Assembly: GCA_030220185.1 (NCBI GenBank)
Contig: JASPKZ010009863.1
Location: 38,326-102,325, forward strand
From: Diploptera punctata
Taxonomy: Eukaryota > Arthropoda > Insecta > Blattodea > Blaberidae
DNA: 64,000 bases
Reading direction: 5' to 3'
Under the pieces are notes generated by a model that had not been told where the DNA came from, made no database searches, and worked only from the letters and a program-made list of their open reading frames with translations. Position 1 is the first letter of the stretch, and each line of letters opens with the position of its first letter. Shown piece by piece: positions 45,501-49,669 of the stretch. The position numbers and the translations under genes are program-made.

Positions 45501-47272
45501 CAATTCCCTAGTAAAGCTGCAAAGCATAGCATGAAAATGCTATGACTGCAGTGAAAGACCTGCCCTCGGGCAGAATTACTATGCATGGATCATTAAAAGG
45601 ACATAACATATGACCACCTATCTGGGACCAAATTTTCATGCATTTTTTGACCTGGATAATGACTAACTAACTAACTCACTGGCACTATTGAATCTGTAGG
45701 TTCATGGCCGCCAGGACATAAGCTCTCCATATATCCCTATCCTGAGCCAACGTTTTCCAATCATCCCCTGTATAATCTACTTTGCTCAAATCATAGTTAT
45801 TGTTATTCTCCCACCTCATTCTTTGTCTACCAACTGGGCGTTTTCCCTCTGGTTTTCCTACAAGAATCTTCCATGTACGTCTTTCATTCCCCAATCATGC
45901 CACATGTCCTGCCCATCGCAGTCTACGAGACTTAACTGTTCTCATTATATCTGGCTGCCTATAAAGACCATGTAATTCACTGTTATTCAGTCTTCTCCAT
46001 TCACCTGTCTGTTCATCTCTCTTTGGTCCAAAAATTTTCCTAAGAACTTTATTCTCAAATACTCGTAATCTCCTTTCCTGCCTTAAAGTAAGAGTCCATG
46101 TTTCGCATCCGTATAATATAACTGATAGAATAATGGTTTTATATATTTTCAGTTTAACATTTTTTGAAAGGAGTTGGGAAGTCATGAGTCTCTGTAATGC
46201 ATAATAACATGCATTTCCAGAATTGAGCCTATGTTTAATTTCTTTGTGCATCTCATTCCTGTTTGTGATTATTGTTCCTAGGTATTTGAATTCAGCCACT
46301 TCCTCAAAATTTCCCTCGTTTGTTATTAGCTGTCCATTTCCATTATATAATGTATTTCTACGTGTGACCATATATTTAGTTTTATTGATATTTACTTCCA
46401 GTCCTAATTTCTTAGTGTTACTCAGTAGTGTGTACGTGTTGGCTTTTAGTATCTCCTCGCTATCGTCCAGTAGTACTACATCATCTGCATAAACTAACAG
46501 CTTATTAATACCATTGAGATGTAGGCTTTCTTCATCCTCTAAAGATTTGATGGCATGCTCTAGTACAAAATTAAATAGTAGAGGAGATAGTGCATCTCCT
46601 TACTTCAACCCATTCTGGATTTCAAAAGTGTCCGAAAACTGTTTGCCTACACACACCCTACTCTTTGAGCCATTTAGACACATTCATATAAGTCTAACAA
46701 ACTTTTTAGGAATTGTATGCCTTTTGGAAGTCTATGTATAGTTGGTGTACAGTACCATTATATTCCCATTTCTTTTCTAAAATCTGTCTTAAGCTAAAAA
46801 TCTGATCCGTTGTAGACCTGTTTCTTCTATCTTGCCTAAAAAAAACATAGAAGTATGAAGTAATAAGAATTCATGATTCATTTGATTCTTATCAATAAAA
46901 CCTCAGAATGTTAAAAATTACCAAATTTATTATATTTTTTGAACTTGTACTACGAGTGTGTTATCTTTCTTTTCCTTGTAATTTTTATAAGAGATAATTC
47001 ATGGACTGAGTGAATTTTTATATGAAAAATGCAACTGTTAAATGAAATTTGTGTTTTCAGGGAAAGGCTACCACAAGCTTAGAGAAGGCACTCACCAGAA
47101 AGTAATGGAGTTCATGACAAAGTTTTTTGAGATGATTTACGAAGACATGAATTCTGCAACACCTCCTCCTCCTCCTCCTCCTCCTGCATTCTCGAGACTC
47201 AATAGATCTCAACAGTCTATCACATCACAGGTAGTCGATAGTCTGGAGGAGGACGATGAGACACCTCCCTGA
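12502..47272 (+). CDS. PTPDC1: PTPDC1-like phosphatase gene, 3' part (eight exons)
   Basis: Join of 12502-12686, 17365-17560, 21034-21232, 24556-24705, 28343-28476, 35679-35954, 39890-40037 and 47061-47272. All introns are GT-AG, and junction phases agree (2, 0, 1, 1, 0, 0, 1). The product matches the PTPDC1 family: the end of the PTP/CDC14-like catalytic domain (GLGRTG, then FVRLKRP and QTRGQI), the family-specific QYLNRQKLMLHGYEARALKY block, a low-complexity acidic middle, and a C-terminal domain with SAWTRLQVEKN and FDWLEHLRVPILSRDDL. In vertebrates the family is linked to cilia length and mitotic exit-like functions; that is family knowledge, not seen here. N-terminal exons are outside the window. 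A one-base excess in the P-loop would break the frame if real. Confidence 0.85.
12772..13125 (-). mobile_element. tRNA-derived SINE, family S1, minus strand
   Basis: The head at 13125-13055 reads on the minus strand TGGTCTAGTGGATATGTTTC ... CACGGGTTCAAACCCGTC, RNA polymerase III A-box-like and B-box sequences. The body (GGATTTTTCC at 13034, CCCTCCCAGAG at 13011) matches 16853-17230 and 54640-54985. A (TTA)n tract (13136-13176) lies just beyond the head. Confidence 0.7.
13255..13700. repeat. repeat family A, two copies in inverted order
   Basis: 13255-13545 is a reverse copy and 13546-13700 a forward copy of the repeat at 2095-2375 (TTGCAAGGCATAGAAATCGA against GATTTTATTGCCTTGCAGTT). Together they form an imperfect hairpin. 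13700-13955 is AT-rich with no recognised feature. Confidence 0.5.
13956..14425. mobile_element. Penelope-like element hairpin
   Basis: Two 123-base arms (13956-14078 and 14303-14425) are near-perfect inverted copies, e.g. GTGCCGTCGTCCTCAACTTT against AAAGTTGAGGACGACGGCAC. The minus strand of the spacer codes HRENIPASINIFEDFKIIKE ... APQSNPLY. This matches the C-terminal tail of the PLE ORF at 41677-42033 (HRENNAAKINAPKEREIMKA ... CNPLY) and then PAEDGR. So one arm plus the spacer is a PLE 3' end and the other arm is a shorter, inverted copy. Confidence 0.65.
14439..15012 (+). mobile_element. mariner-type MITE with transposase N-terminal remnant
   Basis: TA at 14437-14438 and 15013-15014; terminal inverted repeats start CAGGGTGAATCATAAATATG on the left and are matched on the right (CATATTTCTGAATCACTCTG). 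The inside (about 14650-14880, plus strand) codes, with one stop, PPGRPRISTDAKTTKRIVEA and FDASPQKSTRQATRE. This resembles the helix-turn-helix region of insect mariner-related transposases (GRP...SPxKSTRxA). The catalytic part is missing. Confidence 0.75.
15013..16255. other. AT-rich intron without genes
   Basis: Contains a T12 run at 15300, an (AT)n microsatellite at 15432-15461 and several A/T-rich stretches. No coding frame or known repeat was recognised. Confidence 0.5.
16260..16852 (+). mobile_element. RTE-like LINE, 5'-truncated, plus strand
   Basis: Same family as 2831. The frames contain GNACYYALQ-like sequence near 16300, then YGCETWTLTLRE (16408-16440) and end with ...MNLWVQ at 16820 followed by TAGTGTCAGTGAG. 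Frameshifts and an altered RP-rich region make it inactive. Confidence 0.75.
16853..17230 (+). mobile_element. SINE, family S1, plus strand
   Basis: Body matches 54640-54985 (GGATGGAAAAATCCA; GAGGGACTTTA/GAGAGACTTTA; GCCTCTAAGCAAAATTTA). The tRNA-like head is diverged. It ends in GATAGATAG-type simple repeats. It sits immediately after the RTE-like copy. Confidence 0.65.
17365..17560 (+). CDS. PTPDC1: PTPDC1-like exon: QYL...HGYEAR block
   Basis: Donor AAG|GTAAGA at 17561. Acceptor CTCATCACAG|C at 17365 has a good pyrimidine tract and the required phase (one base completes the split codon). CACAG|C at 17332 also fits the phase and would add 11 residues. Content: MHELADSLYYYCVRLVDEN, then FNVAQYLNRQKLMLHGYEAR and ALKYIPK. 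The last part is the strongest PTPDC1-family signature after the catalytic loop. It ends in phase 0. Confidence 0.85.
17711..18435 (+). mobile_element. RTE-like LINE, internally deleted but with both ends
   Basis: The 5' leader begins ATGGCCCCTCCAAGGTATCT with a CAAGGTA-TCTT-TACCTTG hairpin. Then comes the start of the endonuclease domain (FLGTWNVRTLYNSGALEILT, DIVALQEVRWPGEG at 18020-18160). The sequence jumps at about 18163 directly to the RT C-terminus (RRLRWAGHVARMGNERRAWK, then RAYVRAAMNLRVR to 18413) and the AGTAAGTAAGTAA tail. Endonuclease body and RT are missing. The flanks are well preserved, so this may be a recently amplified non-autonomous form. Confidence 0.8.
18763..20382 (-). 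pseudogene. jockey-type LINE reverse transcriptase, 5'-truncated
   Basis: Minus strand. Read from 20382: SLAEVKKIIKTLPKRKAVGT, then NRPISLLSNLGKLFERIV, EQFGFMPGRSTTLQLVRLTE, AVFLDVEKAYDTTWHEGLI (RT motif A), QGSVLSPLLYNIY, LALYADDIAIYS (catalytic YADD, near 19680) and YLGVILDRRLTWAKHV. C-terminal LQVLQNKCLRSAGEYPIRTR is at 19135. A frameshift lies near 19815 (DRSF to ILAGVPQGS). A second LINE is inserted at 19139-19287. No poly(A) or poly(T) is seen at the 3' end (18763). The apparent start MEVPNADQ at 20474 belongs to the host hairpin, not to the LINE. Confidence 0.85.
19139..19287 (+). mobile_element. LINE 3' end with (TTA)n tail, nested
   Basis: GGCCTTAAGGCCTTAACTCT, TGCCAGGTAAAATAAAGC and a (TTA)n tail at 19239-19286 interrupt the jockey frame exactly between RACIRSQMI and LQVLQNKC. 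It is a very short 3' end of the same LINE type as 10519-10640, in the opposite orientation to its host. Confidence 0.75.
21034..21232 (+). CDS. PTPDC1: PTPDC1-like exon (variable middle region)
   Basis: Acceptor TTTTGTTTCAG|ATT at 21034, donor CTT|GTAAGT at 21233. Phase 0 in, phase 1 out. Starts ILFVLCERLLQLCNC, which fits the family's hydrophobic helix after the HGYEAR block. A serine-rich segment (SSFVHSSTVSPSDSPF) follows. Confidence 0.8.
21300..21490 (-). pseudogene. LINE C-terminal fragment
   Basis: The minus strand reads RVGRPHSR-, then EGVVEDIKKLVIKNWWNVAK and IWQKVLKVAKAFNEL, the usual end of RT-bearing LINEs, followed by a (GAT)n tail (TCATCATCATC on the plus strand at 21301). Confidence 0.55.
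21827..22446 (-). mobile_element. RTE-like LINE, 5'-truncated, minus strand
   Basis: One of the best preserved C-termini. Minus-strand 22065-21856 is open as MGNERLAWKLLLGKPEGKRP, VGRPRMRWENNINYDLREVD, ending AAMNLRVR. The part to 22446 has GNACYYALQRLLISQLLSKN and YGCETWTLTLREERRLRVFE. The 3' tail is (AGTA)n. 22447-22940 holds no recognised feature apart from A/T-rich TGCATT repeats. Confidence 0.85.
22950..23145. mobile_element. PLE 3'-end fragment
   Basis: Contains short inverted arms (TTTTTACACCTCACC and GAAGTGAGATGTAAAAA) and ends ACCTCATAGTGTTACTTCCC, the shared 3' motif of the PLE copies in this window (also 40249, 49810 and 58370). Confidence 0.5.
23430..24420 (+). pseudogene. LINE with RNase H domain, 3' part
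   Basis: Plus strand, broken frames. Near 23750 TDGSTIDNNSGSGITCALFS is the first RNase H strand with its catalytic D. QLQWIPAYCGIAGNDTADFL AKK (23935-24000) is the last RNase H motif. The tail YKIGIYTNPNCPLCNKDEEM plus NEEHLQTC is a zinc knuckle-like end (CPLC...H...C) typical of R1/I-group LINEs that carry RNase H. The RT is missing and a frameshift lies near 23870. Confidence 0.7.
24556..24705 (+). CDS. PTPDC1: PTPDC1-like exon (acidic linker)
   Basis: Acceptor TGATTTGCAG|TG at 24556; donor TCAG|GTATTT at 24706. Phase 1 in, phase 1 out. Encodes ASAASTRRHSTEFDDQLNEL followed by an acidic DDDD stretch and a methionine/cysteine-rich end. No domain is recognised. Support comes from matching phases on both sides and an uninterrupted frame. 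Confidence 0.75.
24893..25900. repeat. inverted repeat split by an RTE-like LINE
   Basis: 24893-24990 (GGCTCAGCTGTAAAACATGG ... GTGACCTCTTGAAGCATTT) is the inverted partner of 25040-25075 joined to 25818-25895 (CCATGTTTTACAGCTGAGCC). The LINE sits inside the right arm. AGGTCACATA (left of the LINE) and AGGTCACGTA (right) look like its target duplication. Confidence 0.7.
25076..25817 (-). mobile_element. RTE-like LINE, 5'-truncated, minus strand
   Basis: Inserted in the inverted repeat above. Minus strand 25620-25222 is open with YGCETWTLTLREERRLQVFE, RRLHNNELYGLYRKPDIIRT and HRLRWAGHVACMGNERLAWK. It has a short (TAAG)n 3' tail. The 5' cut is at 25817. Confidence 0.85.
26070..26310. repeat. 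imperfect inverted repeat
   Basis: CCTGTTTGGTTCATCTTCCG ... CCTTGAAACTCAATGTT (26090-26153) is matched in reverse by AACATTGAGTTTCAAGAAAA ... CCAAACAGGG (26238-26303). Family unknown. From 26311 to 27287 I recognise nothing further. Confidence 0.6.
27292..28279 (+). mobile_element. piggyBac-type TTAA element with N-terminal transposase remnant
   Basis: TTAA at 27288-27291 and 28280-28283; ends CCCTTTGTATGCC and complement CCTTTTGACAGCC. Subterminal repeats include GTATGCCATGC, GGTATGCCACGCCTGGC and CACGCCAGGC. An open plus-strand frame (27539-27931) holds an acidic, serine-rich segment (REFIVSVLSEDESDSNSSS) like the N-terminal region of piggyBac transposases. The catalytic body is absent. 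It lies in the intron before exon 28343. Confidence 0.65.
28343..28476 (+). CDS. PTPDC1: PTPDC1-like exon
   Basis: Acceptor GAATGTTGACAG|GA at 28343; donor ACT|GTAAGT at 28477. Phase 1 in (completing a glycine codon), phase 0 out. Encodes LDDNCLDAVLGDGIQGQTLQ, then ENICFQELSSQSDLRKAVEN. No domain name can be given. Confidence 0.75.
28769..30838. repeat. 18-bp satellite, about 115 copies
   Basis: Tandem units of TGACTTACTCTATTATTG and variants (ATTGTTG, ATTGTCG, ATTGTCA, ATAATTG). Variants occur in blocks, giving higher-order structure. 30105-30560 is irregular, with indels. The unit is a multiple of 3, so long frames (LLYYCD or TYSIIV repeats, one of 431 codons) are open by arithmetic and are not genes. 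It lies in a PTPDC1-like intron. Confidence 0.95.
30985..31577 (+). mobile_element. LINE 3' end with internal (TTA)n and (AAAT)n tail
   Basis: Codons 31003-31257 encode LNTRSRENFTLAIPLHRTSH, ATRLWNSLPSYIKDCLTQ and FKKKLTSHFL, as at 9950-10247. The 3' UTR has (TTA)n at 31338-31410, then GGTCTTAACTCCATCTGG and AATAAATAAATAAATAAA. 31578-32050 holds no recognised feature. Confidence 0.75.
32055..33065 (-). mobile_element. Penelope-like element, minus strand, split by a LINE
   Basis: The minus strand from 33060 codes KSGIYQICCNECNKVFIRKI and RNLDTHTKEHF, a GIY-YIG endonuclease N-terminal half (YIG decayed to FIR). The frame stops at the LINE (32284-32908) and sequence left of it continues into the PLE tail. 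32055-32200 is a hairpin (GAATATTCACCTGAAAGGTC and complement) that is also found at 42050-42075, i.e. the PLE 3' UTR. Confidence 0.7.
32284..32908 (-). mobile_element. RTE-like LINE, 5'-truncated, minus strand
   Basis: Minus strand 32586-32314 is open: MPDIIRTVKSHRLRWAGHVA to AAMNLRVQ, with MRWDNNINYDLREVDYTGND. The tail is TAAG-rich. It is inserted in a PLE. Confidence 0.85.
33180..33420. mobile_element. PLE 3'-end fragments
   Basis: ACCTCATAGTGTTAAT at 33246 and GGAAGTAACATTATGAGG at 33272 are opposed 3' motifs. ATGTTTTGATATGCCATCAT with CAGCTTGTCCAGACTG follows, as in other PLE tails (35540-35585, 50285-50330). Confidence 0.55.
33421..33870 (+). pseudogene. LINE 3' fragment
   Basis: ARSRIPKAIMNYCPNGKWSL followed by GRPMKR- (33715-33800), then (GAT)n at 33856-33870. 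A related short piece lies at 48885-49030 (RIPRAILNYQPQG). No catalytic domain. Confidence 0.5.
34010..34865 (-). mobile_element. Penelope-like element with GIY-YIG endonuclease
   Basis: Open minus-strand frame 34765-34457: ENKSGIYQIKCRDCDKIYIG, then KTERNLKTRLKEHLRNVKNG and EKSAVA. GIY...YIG...R...EH is the GIY-YIG nuclease signature that follows the RT in Penelope elements. The RT itself is absent (5'-truncated). 3' of it lies a perfect hairpin at 34304-34403 (CTTAACTCCCACGCAGACTC and complement), the tail end of a second inverted copy. Confidence 0.75.
34995..35067 (-). ncRNA. tRNA-like sequence with Pol III terminator
   Basis: The cloverleaf can be drawn: acceptor GCTCAGG/TCTGAGT (two G-U pairs), D stem GCTC/GAGC, anticodon stem TTGGT/ACCAA with 7-base loop CTAGAGA (U33, anticodon-position AGA), T stem CCAGG/CCCGG with one mismatch, loop TTCAAGT. 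A T5 run follows 6 bases after the 3' end (34988-34984). It is part of a repeat, so probably a tRNA-derived module rather than a working tRNA gene. Confidence 0.6.
35424..35497 (+). ncRNA. tRNA-like sequence with Pol III terminator
   Basis: Inverse partner of 34995-35067: GCTCAGGTAGCTCAGTTGGT, AGAGC D-stem, CTTGG...CCAAG stem with an enlarged loop, GGTTCAAGTCC B-box. TTTTT at 35504-35508. More diverged in the anticodon loop. Confidence 0.55.
35679..35954 (+). CDS. PTPDC1: PTPDC1-like exon: conserved C-terminal domain
   Basis: Acceptor CATATTTCAG|CTT at 35679; donor ATT|GTAAGC at 35955. 92 codons, phase 0 both sides. Contains QVEDVLQALLADHSLLGENV, KKYVRQLRVDLNHRQSAWTR, LQVEKNLYVLTALLFDWLEH and LRVPILSRDDLSYIVI. 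The pattern K...LN.R..AW.R...E......L..WLE.LK.P.......D is what I recall for the C-terminal part of vertebrate PTPDC1. Best-conserved exon here. Confidence 0.9.
35988..36555. repeat. (AAT)n tracts around a SINE fragment
   Basis: (AAT)n with scattered GAT at 35988-36219 and again at 36357-36530. Between them (36225-36350, minus strand) lies the 3' end of SINE family S1 (ACTAATTTAGTTATGCTTGT; compare 54880-54960). The first tract abuts the SINE 3' end, so it is probably its tail. All frames through it (poly-I or poly-N) are spurious. Confidence 0.85.
36930..37190 (-). pseudogene. LINE C-terminal fragment
   Basis: The minus strand reads PPGRRKKGRPQNSWMQEIKT and GMRRRGLEDMEWFVRDEWRR, the end of an ORF2 protein. 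No upstream domain. 36560-36930 shows nothing recognisable. Confidence 0.55.
37264..38430 (-). pseudogene. LINE with RNase H domain, minus strand
   Basis: Minus strand. TGTIYTDGSRFTAGEEEVQV and CSVFQAELYAIK (38360-38210) give the first D and the E of RNase H; MFSDSQAALQSI (38177) the second D; LSWIRVHQGTVGNERADQLA (38080-38010) the last D region. A frameshift near 38180 separates the parts. The C-terminus has FILTQFMTGHGKFGSYFRRF then a C...HSCKC knuckle. The 3' end carries a (CAT)n tail at 37264-37321 preceded by AAGGCCTTAACT-type sequence. R1/I-group-like; RT is missing. Confidence 0.75.
38856..39095. mobile_element. TTAA MITE, family T1
   Basis: TTAA at 38852-38855 and 39096-39099; ends CCTTTACACTGCT and complement CCTTTTCACTGCT. 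Subterminal GGGTATATCCG and GGTGTGTATATCC repeats. 240 bp. A second copy is at 45002-45242. Confidence 0.8.
39100..39560. other. intron without recognised features
   Basis: 39170-39520 is less A/T-rich than its surroundings and may be an old repeat, but no coding frame or family is recognised. Confidence 0.4.
39565..39850 (+). mobile_element. possible SINE
   Basis: GGTTAGGTGTTCGAGTCCAA (39618-39637) resembles a Pol III B-box. The following 200 bases contain GTGACTGTCAAACAGTGACT. Ends just upstream of the next exon. Weak case, with no duplication seen. Confidence 0.3.
39890..40037 (+). CDS. PTPDC1: PTPDC1-like exon
   Basis: Acceptor GTTGTTTGCAG|GCC at 39890; donor GCAG|GTATGT at 40038. Phase 0 in, phase 1 out. 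Encodes ASQYIIEYLFRFLARLQPIS, then LNVIKRFVASLTHQGVPIQG. Helical, hydrophobic; it corresponds in position to the vertebrate C-terminal helical region. Confidence 0.85.
40190..40615. repeat. PLE-tail and tRNA-like repeat
   Basis: ACCTCATAGTGTCACTTCC at 40249 is the PLE 3' motif. From 40340, ATTTGAAGAGAAAAATTATA and later GATTTATCCATCATTGAGAT match the hairpin at 34925-35540. Confidence 0.6.
40463..40536 (+). ncRNA. tRNA-like sequence
   Basis: GTTCAGGTAGCTCACTCGGT, D stem GCTC/GAAC, anticodon stem TTTGC/GTGAA with loop CTAGAGT (again AGA), T arm CTGGGTTCAAGCCCCCAG, acceptor end TCTGAGC. The downstream T run is interrupted (ATATTTCTC), unlike the other copies. Confidence 0.5.
40857..41104. repeat. 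hairpin repeat HP, compact copy
   Basis: Near-perfect palindrome centred at about 40968: CATCCTCAAGGGTTGTCTTG, then AGTCTCAAGACAACCCTTGA. Outer ends TGATGATCTTGTAGAAGATT and its complement. It lacks the internal segment found at 43642-44089. Confidence 0.85.
41640..42100 (+). mobile_element. Penelope-like element, GIY-YIG part
   Basis: The open frame 41677-42033 begins in LKYIGRTNKSFKEHFRDFMH (the YIG half of a GIY-YIG nuclease with R/EH residues), then ENTVTVMHRENNAAKINAPK, CNPLYQIFSETPVLNPADDG and ISPKSATVK. The 5' part, including the RT, is gone. The 3' UTR GAATATTCCATAATTTTATA matches 32060-32180. Confidence 0.75.
42160..43037. mobile_element. TTAA MITE, family T2, interrupted
   Basis: TTAA at 42156-42159 and 43038-43041; ends CCCATTTGCTTCAGG and complement CCCATTTGCCTCAAA. 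Subterminal ACCTCGTCTTCTGAGTCGAA and GAGTCGACCTC. A 561-bp insertion (42367-42927) sits between copies of ACAAAATG. Uninterrupted relatives are at 51920-52219 and 60707-61013. Confidence 0.85.
42367..42927 (-). mobile_element. insertion carrying a tRNA-derived SINE
   Basis: Flanked by an 8-base duplication ACAAAATG. The plus strand begins with T10, i.e. a poly(A) tail on the minus strand. The minus strand near 42685-42600 reads GGCTAGCGTTCAGCG, then CCCGGCTTCGATTCCCGG, an A-box/B-box head. The remaining 42690-42927 is A/T-rich and may be extra sequence carried along or a second insertion. Confidence 0.65.
43642..44089. repeat. hairpin repeat HP, full-length copy
   Basis: Arms TATTCACGTAGACTTTCACG ... 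and ...CTTCTTCAAGATCATCATAG; centre CCAATCAGAAGACAGATATA and AATCAGAAGGCAGATACAAC. The flanks ATAGATGGTCATAT (left of 43642) and ATAGATGGTCATAT (44086-44099) are a 14-base direct repeat, i.e. a target duplication. Confidence 0.85.
44110..44420 (-). mobile_element. SINE, family S2, minus strand
   Basis: Inverse of 45258-45600: TTCTGCCCGAAGGCAGGTCC, a (GAT)n at 44249-44262, GTGAGGAAAAACCCCGATAA and a shortened head ending near GGTGGACC. 44430-44997 has no recognised feature except A/T-rich sequence. Confidence 0.7.
45002..45242. mobile_element. TTAA MITE, family T1
   Basis: Second copy of 38856-39095, about 97% alike by eye. The left TTAA is at 44998-45001; the right border is decayed to GGTAAAA. 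Confidence 0.8.
45258..45600 (+). mobile_element. tRNA-derived SINE, family S2
   Basis: The head GTGGTTTCGAGGTAGCATGC and GGGTTCGATCCCAGTTGGGG give Pol III A/B-box-like sequence. Body with TTTTTCTGGGTGAGGTTTTT, a (CAT)n tract at 45420-45460, then GCATAGCATGAAAATGCTATG. Confidence 0.75.
45661..46840 (-). mobile_element. RTE-like LINE, longest minus-strand copy
   Basis: The 3' end is at 45661 (TAACTAACTAACTCACTGGC). Minus-strand frames: 46371-45895 has NEGNFEEVAEFKYLGTIITN, GNACYYALQRLMTSQLLSKN, YGCETWTLTLRQERRLRVFE. 45894-45685 continues to AAMNLQIQ after a one-base shift. Upstream (46480-46500) the YADDV motif is readable, and 46600-46620 encodes the QGCPLS-like GLKxGDALSPLLF-type region. 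The 5' cut is near 46840. Confidence 0.85.
47061..47272 (+). CDS. PTPDC1: PTPDC1-like terminal exon
   Basis: Acceptor TTTGTGTTTTCAG|GG at 47061; stop TGA at 47270-47272. Phase 1 in. Encodes KGYHKLREGTHQKVMEFMTK, then a run of eight prolines from (CCT)n, and an acidic end (SLEEDDETPP). No AATAAA follows closely; AATATA at about 47467 is a possible weak signal. The 3' UTR is presumably within 47273-47560. Confidence 0.85.
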
Positions 47273-47559
47273 ATTAATGTGTCTCGAGAACAGGTGCTTA
47301 ACTTTTCACTTAAACAGTGGCTACATGCATACAGGGTAGAAAGAATAATATTTCCTGGATTTTAAATATCAACTCCCCAGGTTACATATGATCAAAATGT
47401 GTTATACACCCTTGGTTACAACACTAATGTATTTCATGGTAAAATTTCTTTGAGGTATTAGTTATAATATAAAAAATATGATACAAAATTAGATACTTTG
47501 TAAGTTTTGTCTCCTCAACCAATCAAAGTTTTAAAATACTGTAGGCCTTTAGGGACTAG

Positions 47560-48110
47560 TCCCATCCTCAGCACTCCAGAAATAAGAATTAAATGAATCA
47601 TGATTTCTTCTTACCTCATACTTCTATGTTTTTTAAACACAGCACTGCAGTATCAGTGACAATTGTCACCATCATCAGCTGTTTTCATGACTGTCAATTT
47701 TTTTCTTTTGCCGGTAATTATCCAAACTGCCATCTGGTGTTCTTTTGAAGGAATCATTTTCTAAACTGCCATCTTGTGTTCTTTTGAAGGAATAATTTTC
47801 TAAACTGCCATTGGTTCGATGAACCTAGCTTGATTACAAAGTTCTTCAAAATACAACAGATGGCAGTTTAGAAAATGATTCCTTCAAAAGAACAGCAGAT
47901 GGCATTTTAGAAAATAATTCCTTCAAAAGAACACCAGATGGCAGTTTGGATAATTACCGGCAAAAGAAAAAATTGACAGTCGTGAAAACAGCTAAAGATG
48001 GTGACAATGGTCTCTGATACTGCAGTGCTGTGTTTAAAAAACATAGAAGTATGAGGAAGAAGAAATCACAATTCATTTAATTCTTATGAATTGAACCTCA
48101 TAATGTTAAA
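47560..48110. mobile_element. PLE head-to-head hairpin
   Basis: The left arm 47585-47815 and right arm 47850-48090 are inverted copies. The right arm reads on the plus strand DGSLENDSFKRT-type repeats (36-base unit), then the 3' UTR AAACATAGAAGTATGAGG and CCTCATAATGTTAAAAATTC. Confidence 0.75.
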
Positions 48111-48194
48111 AATTCCCAAATTTATTATATAAAGTCCAGAAATGTCTGCAGTTTATTAATAAATTACAACAGGAAGTAACATTATGAAGTCCTT

Positions 48195-48320
48195 CTTAAC
48201 AAATAAGGTAAACCTCGTTTCAACTTACCTCATAATCTTAACAAATAACGTAAACCTGGTTTCAACTTACCTCATAATCTTAACAAATAAGGTAAACCTG
48301 GTTTCAACTTACCTCATAAA
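48195..48320. repeat. three 42-bp tandem units
   Basis: CTTAACAAATAAGGTAAACC ... CAACTTACCTCATAAT repeated at 48195, 48237 and 48279. The unit is part of the PLE 3' UTR (compare 50130-50160, 58350-58380). Confidence 0.85.
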
Positions 48321-48379
48321 TTGTTGTGTTCTATTTGAACATGTTTCAGTACGAGAATTAAATTAATATTTATAATACC

Positions 48380-48870
48380 TCACCTCATATCCTTTTTCTT
48401 CTAGACGGCAGTTTCGGAGCTATATCTCCATCATCAGTAGCCTCTCATCAACTGGTGTTATGCCATTTCTTGGCGGTTTTCTTCTTCCTTCTCTCGTCAA
48501 CTGGTGTTATGTAGTTTCTTGGCGATTTTCTTCTTCCTTCTAAGGAAGAAGAAGAAAACTGTGAAGAAACGATATAACACCGGTCGACGAGAGAAGAAAG
48601 AAGAAAATTGCCAAGAAACAACATAATACCTGTCAACAAGAGGCTACTGGTGATGGAAATATAGCTCCGAAACTGCCATCTTGAAGAATAAAGGATACGA
48701 GGTGAGGTATTAAAAATATTAATTTAATTCTTAAATTAAATCTCATAGTGATTTTTTCTCTGGGAAAGTTAAATTTTTTGATATGCTGTGCAAATCATCA
48801 TCAGCTTCTCCAGTCTGGATTTTTGAGGGAATTTTAAAATTTAAGATGTCATATTACATTTACATGTATT
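48380..48870. mobile_element. PLE hairpin and tail
   Basis: Arms TACCTCACCTCATATCCTTT ... CTATATCTCCATCATCAG and complement CTGGTGATGGAAATATAG ... ACGAGGTGAGGTA. Short inner repeats of CGTCAACTGGTGTTATG. 48770-48820 adds a tail fragment with GATATGCTGTGCAAATCATC. Confidence 0.65.
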
Positions 48871-48884
48871 TACAACCAAACTAG

Positions 48885-49560
48885 AATCCCCAGGGCAATT
48901 TTGAACTACCAACCACAGGGATAGAGATCAATTGGATGTCCGCTAAAAAGATTGAAGGAGAATTTTTTGTAGAGGTAACAGTTCATAAAGAACTATAACG
49001 TGCCAGGATGGTGATGTTGACAAGGAAGACATCTTATAACTCCTCAGGGCATCCAGTTTCCAGATTTTCAAATTGTTTAGCCCAAATTAATTAATTTAAA
49101 GCCAATTAAAAACAGTTCATCCGTGTGGAGTTGCCAGTCTCCCATCGAAAGTCTGGCAAATTTCTACCAGGGAAATGAAAAGAATTTTAAGTACAGAAAT
49201 GGATGTTTTAAGAAGATCAGCTGGAAAATCTAGAATGGATAGAATACGAAATAAGGGAAATTATGGGTGTACAAGAGGAGCCGGACATCATAGACATCAT
49301 AGAAAAGAAAAGATTGCAGTGGTCTGGTCATGTCAAACGAATGCCAGAGCAAAGATTGCCAAAAATTGTTATGGAATGGATCCCAATGGAAAGGAGGAAG
49401 AGAGGAAGACCGAAGAAAACTTGGATAGAAGGGGTACAAGCAGCTTTGAATATCAGAGAAATGGAGGAAGATCAATGGATGGATAGAGAGGAATGGCGTT
49501 TGGTTTCCGGAAGACGGCGGCAGCTGCCATGATACCGGATGATGATGATGATGATGATAA
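48885..49560 (+). pseudogene. two LINE 3' fragments
   Basis: 48885-49030 resembles 33715-33800. 49140-49560 reads MKRILSTEMDVLRRSAGKSR, then in the next frame IEKKRLQWSGHVKRMPEQRL, RKRGRPKKTWIEGVQAALNI and WMDREEWR, with a (GAT)n tail at 49538-49557. Confidence 0.65.
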
Positions 49561-49669
49561 AAACAGTTCAGTGCACTTTGTTTGTTTAACCAGCAGCCAC
49601 CATTGAATTACAGTTGCATGTTTCATATTTTTTCTAACACCAACAAATGAAAATGTTGTTTACATAAAT

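Larger units (their letters stand above)
43420..46950. repeat. composite 3.5-kb inverted repeat
   Basis: The left arm (43420-44400) and right arm (45260-46950) are inverted copies, each broken by its own insertion: hairpin HP in the left (43642-44089) and an RTE-like LINE in the right (45661-46840). Matching pieces include GACCAAATTTTCATG (right, 45630) with CATGAAAATTTGGTC (left, 43611), ACATAGAAGTATGA (46850) with TCATACTTCTAT (43464), and the SINE at 44110-44420 with 45258-45600. Confidence 0.7.
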
